Source of the DNA: Thermoplasmata archaeon
GTDB lineage: Archaea; Thermoplasmatota; Thermoplasmata; Lutacidiplasmatales; UBA184
Direction of reading: 5' to 3'
DNA: 16,708 nucleotides
Assembly (NCBI GenBank): GCA_030042955.1
Contig: JASHYQ010000120.1
Coordinates: 1 to 16,708, forward strand
How positions within the stretch are numbered: position 1 is the first letter of the stretch; each line of letters opens with the position of its first letter. The notes below the pieces were generated by a model. The model had not been told where the DNA came from. It did no database searches and worked only from the letters and a program-made list of their open reading frames with translations. Of the stretch, positions 5,892-13,881 are shown one piece after another. The position numbers were made by a program, and so were the translations under genes.

Positions 5892-7496
5892 ATGACTATG
5901 GTTCGTAAGAGCGGGACTCTCCCGTGGCTCGCGGGGATGGTTGCGACCAACGGTAACCTCTCGACGGACCCCGACCCGACCACATTGGGCCAGCGATGGT
6001 GGTCGCATGTGCAGCTGCTCGCTGACGACCGAATGGAAGGGCGCGAAACGGGCAGCCCGGGTTACACCCGTGCGGCCGAGTACGTGAGTCAGCAGTTTCG
6101 CGCCTTGGGCCTTCAGCCTGCCGGTGTTAGTGGCTACCTGCAGCCAATGAGTTTCCGGGTAACTCGGCTCGACTTGAGCGGGAGCTCGTTGGAGCTAATC
6201 CGGGGGACTGAGCCACACAGCGTCCCGTTGGGGAAGGACGCGTGCCCAGTCGTGAGTTCTGCGACGGTCGAACGACTCGAGGCCGACGCCGTGTTCGTGG
6301 GGTACGGTCTATCCGTCCCCGAACTCCACTACGACGACCTAGCGGGCCTCGATCTCCGAGGCAAGATCGTGGTACTCGTCCGCGGCGGCCCCTCCGACAT
6401 GGCGGGTTCCTTGAAGGCACATTTCCAGTCTCCCGAGGAGCGCTCCAAAGCACTACGCGCCGCTGGGGTTGTCGGGGCGATCTACATTGTGGACCCGACG
6501 ACACCTGACCTACCTTGGCCCCGACTGGTCAATGGCCTTCAAATGGCCAGGATGGAGCTCAGCGACCCCGGCCCCGACGGCTATCACCCCTTGCCGATGA
6601 GCATTGCGTTCCCTCCTGAGGCGGCGAATCAGCTGTTCGTCGGCAGCGGGCACTCTTGGAAGGAAGTGTTGGATTCGGTGACTAGGGGCGGCCCCCTGCC
6701 GCGCTTCCCGCTCGCGGTCCGAGTACGGTCTCGGACTAGGTTTGCACGGACGTCGGCGCAGTGCCACAACGTCGTGGGCTTGCTCCCCGGGAGCGATTCT
6801 AGTGTCAAGAATGAGCACGTCGTTGTCAGCGCCCACTTGGATCACCTGGGCATCGGCGCGCCAATCAATGGAGACTCCGTCTATCACGGAGCGATCGACA
6901 ACGCCTCCGGCGTCGCCTCGATCCTCGAGATCGCGCGGGCCTTCCATGACAGCGGTGCGCACCCTCGGCGCTCCATCCTGTTCCTCGCCGTAACGGGTGA
7001 AGAGAAGTTCCTCCTCGGGTCAGAGTTTTTTGCTGCCCATCCCACAGTATCCGGACCTCTGATTGCCAACATCAACATCGATGGCCTGTGGTCCCTGTTC
7101 CCGCTCCGCGCATTGGAAGTAATGGGCGTGGAGGAGTCTACCTTGGGGGACGACATTCGTGCGGTCGCCGCAGAGGCAGGGGTTCGTGTCGACTCCGCGT
7201 ACGAGCCCAACCGAGTACTCTTCATCCGCAGCGACCAGTACAACTTCATCAAGCGGGGAGTACCAGCCCTGTTCCCCGGAATTGGGTACGATCGAGGTTC
7301 GGCCGAGGAGGAGATGGTCCACAACTGGATCGCGGACCGCTACCACAGTCCCGCGGACGACGGAAAACAGCCGGTGGATTTCGTAGCGGCCGCCCGGTTC
7401 AACGCGCTCATGGGTCAGCTCGTATTGCGGATCGCCAATGCAAAGGAGCGACCCTCGTGGAAACCGGAAAGTTTCTTCAAGCGCTTCGCCCGCTAG
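5892..7496 (+). CDS. M28-family zinc metallopeptidase with PA domain
   Basis: A 534-residue aminopeptidase-like protein. A protease-associated (PA) domain covers about residues 130-200 ('DAVFVGYGLSVPELHYDDL', 'LRGKIVVLVRGGP', 'ALRAAGVVGAIYIVD'). The catalytic M28 domain follows, with all expected residues. His315 and Asp317 are in 'SAHLDHLG', the bridging Asp336 is in 'GAIDNASG', Glu370-Glu371 are in 'TGEEKFLLGS', Asp397 is in 'NIDGL' and His485 is in 'YHSPADD'. A two-zinc exopeptidase acting on peptides or amino-acyl conjugates is predicted. Unusually for PA-M28 proteins, no clear signal peptide or lipobox is seen at the N-terminus, so it may be cytosolic or leave by an unknown route. Frame-open codons upstream contain no better start. 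ATG 5898 is an alternative. A 7-bp inverted repeat follows the stop. Confidence 0.93.
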   Translation: MTMVRKSGTLPWLAGMVATNGNLSTDPDPTTLGQRWWSHVQLLADDRMEGRETGSPGYTRAAEYVSQQFRALGLQPAGVSGYLQPMSFRVTRLDLSGSSLELIRGTEPHSVPLGKDACPVVSSATVERLEADAVFVGYGLSVPELHYDDLAGLDLRGKIVVLVRGGPSDMAGSLKAHFQSPEERSKALRAAGVVGAIYIVDPTTPDLPWPRLVNGLQMARMELSDPGPDGYHPLPMSIAFPPEAANQLFVGSGHSWKEVLDSVTRGGPLPRFPLAVRVRSRTRFARTSAQCHNVVGLLPGSDSSVKNEHVVVSAHLDHLGIGAPINGDSVYHGAIDNASGVASILEIARAFHDSGAHPRRSILFLAVTGEEKFLLGSEFFAAHPTVSGPLIANINIDGLWSLFPLRALEVMGVEESTLGDDIRAVAAEAGVRVDSAYEPNRVLFIRSDQYNFIKRGVPALFPGIGYDRGSAEEEMVHNWIADRYHSPADDGKQPVDFVAAARFNALMGQLVLRIANAKERPSWKPESFFKRFAR

Positions 7497-7509
7497 TCCA
7501 AGCCTGATC

Positions 7510-7542
7510 CGTGGGCGCGAACTCGGGTGCTCTCTGCCCACG
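7510..7542 (+). terminator. Inverted repeat after M28 gene
   Basis: CGTGGGC (7510-7516) and GCCCACG (7536-7542) are perfect 7-bp arms around a 19-base loop, starting 14 bases after the M28 stop. No T-run follows, so termination is only possible. Confidence 0.4.
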
Positions 7543-7614
7543 ACCAGAGTGAACGGTTTGACGAATCCATCGGCTCACCCCGCGGACCTAAGGCGGAAGT
7601 AGTCCTGTAGAATC

Positions 7615-7631
7615 TCCCCCTCATCGGGGGA
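7615..7631 (+). other. Short hairpin just before the GTG start at 7638
   Basis: TCCCCC (7615-7620) and GGGGGA (7626-7631) form a 6-bp stem with a 5-base loop, ending six bases before the GTG. In mRNA it would sit over the initiation region if the transcript has a leader. It would be upstream of the RNA if the gene is leaderless. Confidence 0.4.
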
Positions 7632-7637
7632 TCGGTA

Positions 7638-8492
7638 GTGGCGGCTCCCAGCGTGGTCGTCCCCGAGAGTTCCTCTCCCTCGGGCGGTGCGAGCGAGGGG
7701 ACCACGTCGAGGCGTCCCCGAAAGGGACCCTCCCAGGGAACCCTGGGGGCGATCGTGGTCGTCGTCGTGGCGGTCGTTGTTGTCCTCGTCCTGCTCATCG
7801 CGGGGATCATTCCGGGGTTGCGGAGCACCGGATCCCAGTCGAGCCTCACGATGAGTGAGCAAGCTGCTGCCCCCTTGGGCGAAGGGTACGCCGGCGGTGT
7901 TGCCGGCGGACCGTGGTCCTTGTTTACGACCTGGGGGACAGACACCACCAGGGGGCTAACCCTCCCGGTGAGCAACTTCAGAAACAATGCTTCCTGCCCG
8001 CTGCAGGGCTCGACCGTAACCTCAGTATCCGACCCCGCGTACAGCGGCGACTACTCGAACGGTCTTGCGGAAGATTGGATCATGGTCTTCCTATCGGCGG
8101 GCGGGACGACGGCGGAGCTGATCCTCTTCGTCCAGAACGGCGCCGTCTCGGAAATCGGGGAAGAGACCGCGCTGGGGTGCGTCCCTACCCCTAGCTCCAC
8201 CGCCCTCCCGAACCAAGCCTACGACAGCGTCGCGGCGGCGAACGCCGCTACGGGAACCTCCAACGCCTCCGCCTACTTGGCGGCGCACCCGACCTCCAAT
8301 GCCACCAGCACGCTCTACATGGCCCCGTTCGGCCCCCATGGCGCCTACGTCCCGTTCTGGGACATTGACTACTGGACTTGCTCCGGGGTCGACGAAGTGG
8401 AGGTCGATACCAGTCTTTACGCGAGCAATAACACCGTCCACTTTTCGGACTATTACCCGTCTTCTCCCTCGACCGGTTGCCAAGGACCTTAG
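7638..8492 (+). CDS. Membrane-anchored extracellular protein, probable glycoprotein
   Basis: A 284-residue protein not recognised as a known family. Residues 1-35 are Ser/Pro/Gly-rich and end in the basic patch 'RRPRKG' (25-30). A Val-rich hydrophobic segment spans 36-59. The rest is polar, rich in Ser, Thr, Asn, Gly and Tyr and poor in Lys. This gives an N-in, C-out topology with an uncleaved anchor. The outer part has four cysteines (120, 181, 248, 281), enough for two disulfides, and four N-x-S/T sequons (N117, N209, N221, N264). Both are typical of archaeal cell-surface proteins. The start is GTG 7638; an in-frame TAG at 7608 limits upstream extension and no ATG is available. A stable hairpin precedes the start. 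It stands alone between the M28 gene and a convergent toxin-antitoxin pair. Confidence 0.78.
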   Translation: MAAPSVVVPESSSPSGGASEGTTSRRPRKGPSQGTLGAIVVVVVAVVVVLVLLIAGIIPGLRSTGSQSSLTMSEQAAAPLGEGYAGGVAGGPWSLFTTWGTDTTRGLTLPVSNFRNNASCPLQGSTVTSVSDPAYSGDYSNGLAEDWIMVFLSAGGTTAELILFVQNGAVSEIGEETALGCVPTPSSTALPNQAYDSVAAANAATGTSNASAYLAAHPTSNATSTLYMAPFGPHGAYVPFWDIDYWTCSGVDEVEVDTSLYASNNTVHFSDYYPSSPSTGCQGP

Positions 8493-8568
8493 TCCATCGC
8501 GTCGGGTCGCACGTCAGAGAAGTGGCCCTAAAACGCCCCGGGAGACAAGTTTCCTCGGAGGGACACGC

Positions 8569-8617
8569 GCAAGTCTAGACACGCAAAGGGACTTGCATCT
8601 GCCGGAAGTCCGCGGAC
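8569..8617. terminator. Inverted repeat and palindrome between convergent genes
   Basis: GCAAGTC (8569-8575) and GACTTGC (8590-8596) are perfect 7-bp arms with a 14-base loop. A perfect 10-bp palindrome GTCCGCGGAC (8608-8617) abuts the stop codon of the antitoxin gene. Their position between converging genes suggests transcript ends, but there is no T-run. Confidence 0.38.
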
Positions 8618-8953
8618 CTAACCGAGCTCGAGGACGAGCTTGTGTTTTTGTTCCGGTGCGACAAGGACCTCTTGACCGTTCCGGAGCTTCAGGTAGCGAG
8701 CAAGGGGGGATGGAATCCGAACCACGAGCGAGTTGCCAGAACGGGCCACTTTCACCTTCGAAGCCAGGCCCCAGAGACCTAGCTCCTTGGCCCGGTCTTC
8801 GATCGCGGAGACACTTTCAGAGGTGAAGAAGACCTCCCCGCATTCATTGCAGACTTCCGCAGCGTACGTCCCAAGCTCGATTCCAAACATCTCCTCGCGG
8901 ACACGCTTGGGCCTGAGGGTTCCTTTGCCACACACAGGGCACTGCTCTGCCAT
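8618..8953 (-). CDS. Antitoxin: YgiT-type zinc finger fused to AbrB/MazE-like domain
   Basis: A 111-residue two-domain protein. Residues 5-38 form a YgiT/MqsA-type zinc finger with Cys5-x2-Cys8 ('CPVC') and Cys35-x2-Cys38 ('CNEC'), followed by 'GEVFFTSESVSAIEDRA', a typical continuation of that family. Residues 64-110 are an AbrB/SpoVT/MazE-like DNA-binding domain, with 'VKVARSGNSLVVRIPSPLARYL' split around 67-88 and 'L.NGQEVLV' after it. In MazE the 'SGNSLxVRIP' element contacts DNA, so the protein probably represses its own operon while the zinc finger contacts the partner (inference). It starts one base after the stop of the upstream DUF4258 gene, so the two are co-transcribed with the toxin candidate first. 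It ends against a palindrome shared with the convergent intergenic region. Confidence 0.9.
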   Translation of the reverse strand: MAEQCPVCGKGTLRPKRVREEMFGIELGTYAAEVCNECGEVFFTSESVSAIEDRAKELGLWGLASKVKVARSGNSLVVRIPSPLARYLKLRNGQEVLVAPEQKHKLVLELG

Positions 8954-8954
8954 G

Positions 8955-9161
8955 TTACCACCTTGGCTTCACCGTAATGACCAGGACTCTGCCCTTCTGC
9001 ACGACATAGACGACTTCGAAGTAGCGATAAGCTGCGACGACTCGATTACCCTGCCTCGATTTCGAACCCGACCGAATGGCCGCTTCGATTTCATTCCGAG
9101 TAATCCCTCGAAGGACCATCCGCTCAACTGCATGTCGACTGTAGAAGACCCTTGGGGTCAT
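8955..9161 (-). CDS. DUF4258 protein, probable toxin of the pair
   Basis: A 68-residue protein with the DUF4258 pattern 'YSRHAVERMVLRGITRNEIEAAIRSG' (about 7-32), then strands 'RYFEVVYVVQKGRVLVITVKPRW' to the C-terminus. DUF4258 proteins are small, RelE-like in size and often found beside YgiT-type zinc-finger genes. A toxin role is inferred from that pairing and has not been shown for this sequence. His10, Arg14 and Arg18 are the conserved polar residues in the first helix. The ATG at 9161 is supported by a strong TATA element centred 27 bases upstream, making the message leaderless. Its stop is followed after one base by the antitoxin ATG. Confidence 0.88.
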   Translation of the reverse strand: MTPRVFYSRHAVERMVLRGITRNEIEAAIRSGSKSRQGNRVVAAYRYFEVVYVVQKGRVLVITVKPRW

Positions 9162-9182
9162 CTGTTACTTGTATTACATGTC

Positions 9183-9193
9183 ATATTTTAAAG
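9183..9193 (-). promoter_or_regulatory. TATA box of the DUF4258/YgiT-AbrB operon
   Basis: On the minus strand CTTTAAAATAT is centred 27 bases before ATG 9161, the best archaeal-like promoter in the window. The next 25 bases remain AT-rich and contain the palindrome ACATGT, a plausible site for the AbrB-like domain. Confidence 0.62.
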
Positions 9194-9422
9194 ACTTGGG
9201 GGCGTTCGCCTGTCGGAATTTGCGGTTTCGGTCGGGACCGATCCGAGCCCCAGTTGTCTGAAAGCGGGCTTGCACCGTCTCGACGTGAACGATGGGAGGG
9301 CACCACTACTTTGGAACCTGATCTTCTCGGTGACGCGGGTAAGGCCCAAAACGGGTCTATTTCTGGATCGTATAGCCGGCCGCTCGTCAATGCTACCGGT
9401 GATCTGCTACTGTTGAAGTCCG

Positions 9423-11342
9423 TCAGGCGAGGTTCATCCGCTTCAGGATCTGAGTGAATCGTGGATCCTGCCGCGCGGGCTCGAGCATTGGCTCGAGCCG
9501 CCAAACCTGAAGCGGGACCTGGTGCTCCTCCAGCGCTTTCTCCATGAGCCGGAAGCATTCATCGAGGTTACCCAGTAAGGCATGGACCATCGCGACGTCC
9601 GCATCCTTACCGATCTTGCCCTCCTTGCCCGCCGGACTTTCGAGGATTTTCACGGCCTTCTCCTTCTCCCCAGCCGCCGCGTAGAGAAGGGCAATCCAAG
9701 TAAGATGATGTTGTGACGCTAGCTCCTCGGACCGACTGAGCTCCTGAAGGGCTCGCGGCAAGTCAGACCTACAGAGATAGTAGAAGGCGAGCCCCCAGTG
9801 GTAGTATTGGGGATCCCCGCCCAGTTCCTTTTGTCGTTCAATCTTGACTTTGGCTTCGTCCAGTCTTCGTAGCATGAGCAAGGTCGTACAGTATGAGATG
9901 GCGTTGACGAGCGAATGCGGGTCGCACTCCTCCGCGAGCGCGTGCTCTCGGAGGGCTTCGTTGGCTCGACCTTCATCCTCGAGAATGGCTGCGTAGATGT
10001 GATGCGCAAAGGAGTAGCCCGGAATGATCGATAAGGCAAGCTGGATTTCCTTCTCCGCTCTGACGTACTCGAAGGCATCCCACACGATGGCGGCAAGCGA
10101 ACAGTGAGCCTCCGCCAGCCCCGGTTCGAGTTCTATGGCGCGGGCGGCGTACGCCCTCCTCTCCTGGTCCCACCCCTCTCGAGTGGTTACGCGCCAACCC
10201 CAACCGAGATAGCTCGTTACGTCCGCCAGGCCCGAGTAGGCCCTCGCATTCGTCGGGTCAATCGAAATCGCGAGCTCGAACTGCTTCTTTGCAGCTTGGA
10301 AGTTCTCCTTGGACCACGAGGCGAGCAAAAGGGAGCGGCCTTTCAGATACGCGAGGTAGGAATCGGGGCGCACGGCCGGTCGTTTTTCGAGTCGGGTCTC
10401 CTCGCCCTTCTTCATCTTGATCTTTAGAACCCTAGCAATGCGCTTGGCGACCTCGGTTTGGACCGCGAAAACGTCTTCGAGCTTTCGGTCGTAGGTGCTC
10501 GCCCAGGCGTGTTCCTGGGTGCCCACGTCGATCAACTGGACCGTGATGCGGATCTGGTCGCGCGCCTTCCGGACGCTTCCCTCCAGGATCGAGGTGACCC
10601 CGAGCTCGGACCCGATTTGAGAGACGGACTTCGAGGTAGCCTTGTACGGGAATACCGACGTGCGGGCGATCACCCGAATCTCCTGAAGCTGAGAGAGGAT
10701 CGTGATTAGCTCCTCCGTGAGGCCATCGGCAAAGTACTCGTCGGCGGGGTCCGGGCTCATGTTGACGAACGGCAACACCGCGAGCCGGATCGGACCGAAA
10801 GTCGGGGACTCAGGTTCCGGAGTGAGCCACGGCAAGGCGACTCGATAAACGTCGATCGGGAACCGCAAGTTCTTGAGGTTCTTGGGAGGCAGCTTTTCTA
10901 GCGCGTTCGGTATCTTGTTGCGGACCTGGTCGAAAACCTGTCCCGAGAGACAGACTCCTCCCGGGTCGGCCAAGGGCTCCACCCGAGCGGCGATATTGAC
11001 CGCGTCCCCGAAGATGTCATGGCCGTGCTGCTCCACGTCCCCGAGATGAATGCCGATTCTCAGTTGCACGGGCACGACGTTCGTTTGGGAGTTGCGCTCG
11101 TGCATGCGACGCTGAATCTCGATTGCGCACTGGGCGGCCCTGAGCGCACTGTCGAATTCGACCAAGAACCCGTCACCAGTCGACTTGATCTCGCGTCCCC
11201 CGTACTCCGCAAGAAGGGGACGAACCAAATCTTCCTGTTCTCGCAAACGCGCTAGCGTACCCGACTCATCAATCTGAGTTGAGGCCGAATAGCCGACCAT
11301 GTCCGTGAACATGATGACGGCCAGCCGTCGTTTCGCGGCCAC
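9423..11342 (-). CDS. Class III nucleotidyl cyclase with TolB-N-like domain and TPR repeats, copy 1
   Basis: A 639-residue soluble protein in three parts. Residues 5-170 are a class III cyclase domain with all canonical catalytic residues: metal-binding Asp14 ('FTDMVGYS') and Asp57 ('STGDGF'), adenine-selecting Lys53 and Asp109, and transition-state Asn116 and Arg120 ('GDAVNIAAR'). The spacing fits adenylyl rather than guanylyl cyclases, so cAMP production is predicted. About 186-310 is a TolB-N-like domain ('LAVLPFVNMSPDPADEYFADGLTEELI'). From about 325 to 625 are TPR repeats, including 'AISIDPTNARAYSGLAD' and 'AIELEPGLAEAHCSLA'. No membrane segment is seen. The start is GTG 11342, because an in-frame TGA lies 12 bases upstream. 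The conserved 'MAA.RRLA.I.FTD' N-terminus and the promoter shared with copy 2 support it. A cAMP receptor is not visible in the window. Confidence 0.94.
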   Translation of the reverse strand: MAAKRRLAVIMFTDMVGYSASTQIDESGTLARLREQEDLVRPLLAEYGGREIKSTGDGFLVEFDSALRAAQCAIEIQRRMHERNSQTNVVPVQLRIGIHLGDVEQHGHDIFGDAVNIAARVEPLADPGGVCLSGQVFDQVRNKIPNALEKLPPKNLKNLRFPIDVYRVALPWLTPEPESPTFGPIRLAVLPFVNMSPDPADEYFADGLTEELITILSQLQEIRVIARTSVFPYKATSKSVSQIGSELGVTSILEGSVRKARDQIRITVQLIDVGTQEHAWASTYDRKLEDVFAVQTEVAKRIARVLKIKMKKGEETRLEKRPAVRPDSYLAYLKGRSLLLASWSKENFQAAKKQFELAISIDPTNARAYSGLADVTSYLGWGWRVTTREGWDQERRAYAARAIELEPGLAEAHCSLAAIVWDAFEYVRAEKEIQLALSIIPGYSFAHHIYAAILEDEGRANEALREHALAEECDPHSLVNAISYCTTLLMLRRLDEAKVKIERQKELGGDPQYYHWGLAFYYLCRSDLPRALQELSRSEELASQHHLTWIALLYAAAGEKEKAVKILESPAGKEGKIGKDADVAMVHALLGNLDECFRLMEKALEEHQVPLQVWRLEPMLEPARQDPRFTQILKRMNLA

Positions 11343-11664
11343 GATGCGACATCAAATCAGGACAGATTAGCCCTCGGTCCGCGCCGTTACTGTCGCCTTG
11401 AGAGGCGCCTTGGTCCCGGGCGGGTGCGCCGTCAGGTGACCGACCCTTTGGAACGGGGGGGGTTGTTCCCACCGGGGTGGGAGTTCATGCGGCGCCCTAT
11501 CGCGTCCCAAGCGACGGTGGGATCGATTCGCTGGAAGTCAGTCGCGGGAGGGCTTGCCACTCTGGTTCGAATCGCTTCGGCCTCGACGTCTCGGGGTTCG
11601 AAAGGGGTGGTTTGCTCGTAGCCCGGCTCTGAGCCAAAACCTTGACGATACGGGTTCAACGCTC
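11343..11664. other. Intergenic region (322 bp) between cyclase copies 1 and 2
   Basis: Besides the copy 1 promoter, it holds a G-rich stretch at 11453-11491 with an 8-base G run and a nearly loop-less inverted repeat, TCCCACC (11467-11473) and GGTGGGA (11476-11482). No frame here has recognisable protein features. One minus-strand frame stays open from the end of copy 2 to 11432, with moderately protein-like composition but no identifiable domain. Confidence 0.4.
11365..11370 (-). promoter_or_regulatory. TATA-like box for cyclase copy 1
   Basis: CTAATC on the minus strand is centred about 26 bases before the GTG at 11342. The 33 bases before the start align without gaps to those before copy 2, sharing TAATC and GATGTC at identical positions, which supports both starts. 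Confidence 0.5.
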
Positions 11665-13704
11665 TCAACGAGGGGGAACCTGATGGCTCGGAGGGCGACT
11701 CTTGGTCCGGGCGGTACTGGTTGAAGGAGGGCCCCCACCTGACCAAAGTGGGCGAGACAATGTCGTTGGAAGATTCATGGACCGAAGCAGGGCTAGGAAC
11801 CGCGGGTCGTCTCGGATTGGGTCGAAGCCGTGCTCTTCGTAGTGGTTCCAGAGGAGCTTGTCGCCGCTCCTGCAATCCCGCTCTAGCAGTGTAAGCGCTC
11901 TTTCCTTCTCTCCGCAGAAGGCATACGCCGAAGCAATCACTGTACTGTTCGGGACCTTGGTCCTTGGAGCCGGCTCCCTTTCAGCTAACCATGCTCGCAA
12001 TTCCTGGGGATTGCCAAGGAATGCGAGGAGTTGCCCTCGTGTGAGCCGAAAGATCAAGTTCGAAGAACCAGCCCACGGCTTCACGAGCTTGACCGCGTCG
12101 TCACTTCGGCCAGCGATCGCATAGGTCCACGCCAGCGTACTACGAGCCATTGGACGGTCGCTGAAATCCTTCATCAACTTCTCGCCCAAAGCGATCGCTT
12201 GGTCGTAATCGGCCAACTCACTGTAACTCCAAACTAGGAGCATTCTGGGGTAAAACCAAAGGGGATCTAGCTCGATTGCCGCGAGAAGTAGTTTCTGTTT
12301 CTCCCGGAATCTTTGGAGAACCGACAGAAGGTGAGCGTACCATACACGAGCGGTCGAGCTGCTCGGGTTCAGGGCGATGGCCTGCTGGAATTCCGCCTCC
12401 GCACGAGCCCAGTCAAGGTCCGCCTGAAACGCGAGGCTGCCCCGGGCCGTATGCGCGTCAGACGAGTTCGGGTTCAACTCCAGCGCCTGGACCAAGAGCT
12501 TTCGGGCGCGAGCAAAGGCAGGCCTCGCGGGACGAGTATCCCCGCCGGCGGCAATCAGGTGATTCGACAGGTGCGAATAGGCCGCCGAGAACTCGGGATC
12601 TTCGCGAATGGCCGCTTCGAAGTTCTTAGCGGCCTCGCGATCGATCTCCTTCCCAACGCCCATGGACCCACCGCCCAGGTACTGTTGAGCTGCTTGGATT
12701 CCCCTGAGATAGAACTCGTACGCGGTGAGGTTCGACGTCGGCTTCTCTTGAATCGCCTCCCGCTCAGGTTTCAGAAGTTCGACCTTCAGCGCGCCCGCGG
12801 TCCGCTCCGCCACCTCCGCTTGGATCGCGAAGACGTTCTCGAGCTTGCGGTCGTACGTTTGCGCCCATCGGTGTTCGTCCGTCCCCGTGTCAATCAGTTG
12901 GACCGCGATTCTCAGCTGATCCCCTGCTTTCCGTACGCTACCCTCGAGTACCGAATCGGCCCCGAGTTCGGAACCGATCCGGGCGACCGGCTTTGTGGTC
13001 CCCTTGTATTGGTTCACCGAGGTCCGGGAGATGACTCGAAGGCCTTTGATCTGCGAGAGGACCGTGATTAACTCTTCCGTGAGCCCGTCCGCGAAGTACT
13101 CGTCCTTCGGGTCCGGGCTGATGTTCGCAAGGGGAAGGACTGCGAGACGGGGAAGTTGAGGGGGTTTCACGACCGATTCACTGCCGGCCCATGGGAGTAC
13201 AACCCGGTAGACATCCATCGGCTCTTGCACCCCCTTGAGGTTCTTCGAACCGAGCTTTTCCAGCTGGTAGGGAACCTTGTTGTGGACCTGGACGTAAACC
13301 GGTTCGGAGAGGCAAACACCCCCCGGGTCGGCCAGGGGCTCCACCCGCGAAGCGATGTTGACCGCGTCCCCAAGGATGTCGCTCCCCTTTCGTTGGACGT
13401 CCCCGAGGTGAATTCCCACCCGTAGCCGAAGCGGTCGTTCTTCTTCCCGGGTGTTACGCTCGTGCACTTGGCGTTGGAGGTCCACCGCGCACTCGACGGC
13501 GTCCAACGCATTGTGAAACTCGATGAGGAGACCGTCGCCCATCGACTTGACCTTGCGGCCTCGGTGGATTTCGAGCAGCGGTCGAATCAGCCTCTCCTGT
13601 TCCTGCAGAAGCCGCAGCGCCCCGGCTTCGTCGGACTGAGCGAGCGAGGTGTAGCCGGCGATGTCGGTGAATACGATGGCGGCGAGCCGCCGAGTAGCGG
13701 CCAT
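11665..13704 (-). CDS. Class III nucleotidyl cyclase with TolB-N-like domain and TPR repeats, copy 2
   Basis: A 679-residue paralogue of copy 1. The cyclase domain again has Asp14, Lys53, Asp57, Asp109, Asn116 and Arg120 at the same residue numbers, so an active adenylyl cyclase is predicted. The TolB-N-like part contains 'LAVLPLANISPDPKDEYFADGLTEELI'. The C-terminal TPR part differs from the other copies: it begins 'NLTAYEFYLRGIQAAQQYLGGG' and includes 'ALELNPNSSDAHTARGSLA' and 'AIALNPSSSTARVWYAHLL'. The family usually ends near 'DPRF..LL..MNLA'. Here the frame runs on 34 residues beyond 'MNL' as a Ser/Thr/Pro/Arg-rich tail, suggesting a lost stop or a 3' frameshift. The ATG at 13704 is supported by a TATA-like GATTAATGC (plus-strand sense) centred 27 bases upstream, giving a leaderless transcript. 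Confidence 0.93.
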   Translation of the reverse strand: MAATRRLAAIVFTDIAGYTSLAQSDEAGALRLLQEQERLIRPLLEIHRGRKVKSMGDGLLIEFHNALDAVECAVDLQRQVHERNTREEERPLRLRVGIHLGDVQRKGSDILGDAVNIASRVEPLADPGGVCLSEPVYVQVHNKVPYQLEKLGSKNLKGVQEPMDVYRVVLPWAGSESVVKPPQLPRLAVLPLANISPDPKDEYFADGLTEELITVLSQIKGLRVISRTSVNQYKGTTKPVARIGSELGADSVLEGSVRKAGDQLRIAVQLIDTGTDEHRWAQTYDRKLENVFAIQAEVAERTAGALKVELLKPEREAIQEKPTSNLTAYEFYLRGIQAAQQYLGGGSMGVGKEIDREAAKNFEAAIREDPEFSAAYSHLSNHLIAAGGDTRPARPAFARARKLLVQALELNPNSSDAHTARGSLAFQADLDWARAEAEFQQAIALNPSSSTARVWYAHLLSVLQRFREKQKLLLAAIELDPLWFYPRMLLVWSYSELADYDQAIALGEKLMKDFSDRPMARSTLAWTYAIAGRSDDAVKLVKPWAGSSNLIFRLTRGQLLAFLGNPQELRAWLAEREPAPRTKVPNSTVIASAYAFCGEKERALTLLERDCRSGDKLLWNHYEEHGFDPIRDDPRFLALLRSMNLPTTLSRPLWSGGGPPSTSTARTKSRPPSHQVPPR

Positions 13705-13726
13705 GACCTGACATCGAGTCTAGGGT

Positions 13727-13735
13727 GATTAATGC
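13727..13735 (-). promoter_or_regulatory. TATA-like box for cyclase copy 2
   Basis: GCATTAATC on the minus strand is centred 27 bases before the ATG at 13704, giving a leaderless transcript. It aligns with the equivalent box of copy 1. Confidence 0.55.
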
Positions 13736-13851
13736 TCGGTGCCAATGTCGGGTGACGCACAACGGGCACTTTGCGCTCGCAAGGGGTGGGATGTTATCGG
13801 AAGAGGTGCCGACCTACGGATGAGCCCGACCGGATTCAACGGCGTCGCCAA

Positions 13852-13862
13852 GATTCTATGTA
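13852..13862 (+). promoter_or_regulatory. TATA-like box for the gene at 13882
   Basis: The AT-rich GATTCTATGTA is centred about 26 bases before ATG 13882, compatible with a leaderless transcript. The match is weak but the spacing repeats that of neighbouring genes. Confidence 0.35.
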
Positions 13863-13881
13863 GGATCCTCAATCTCCTCCC

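Noticed and set aside
7580..8621. 12-bp direct repeat CCGCGGACCTAA at 7580 and 8610 flanking the surface-protein gene
   Set aside because: Several 12-mers are expected to recur by chance in a GC-biased window of this size, and there is no integrase, transposase or inverted terminal repeat.
11432..11875. 147-codon minus-strand frame overlapping the end of cyclase copy 2
   Set aside because: Its first part is a shadow of the cyclase. The rest is open and moderately protein-like but has no domain, promoter or plausible start.
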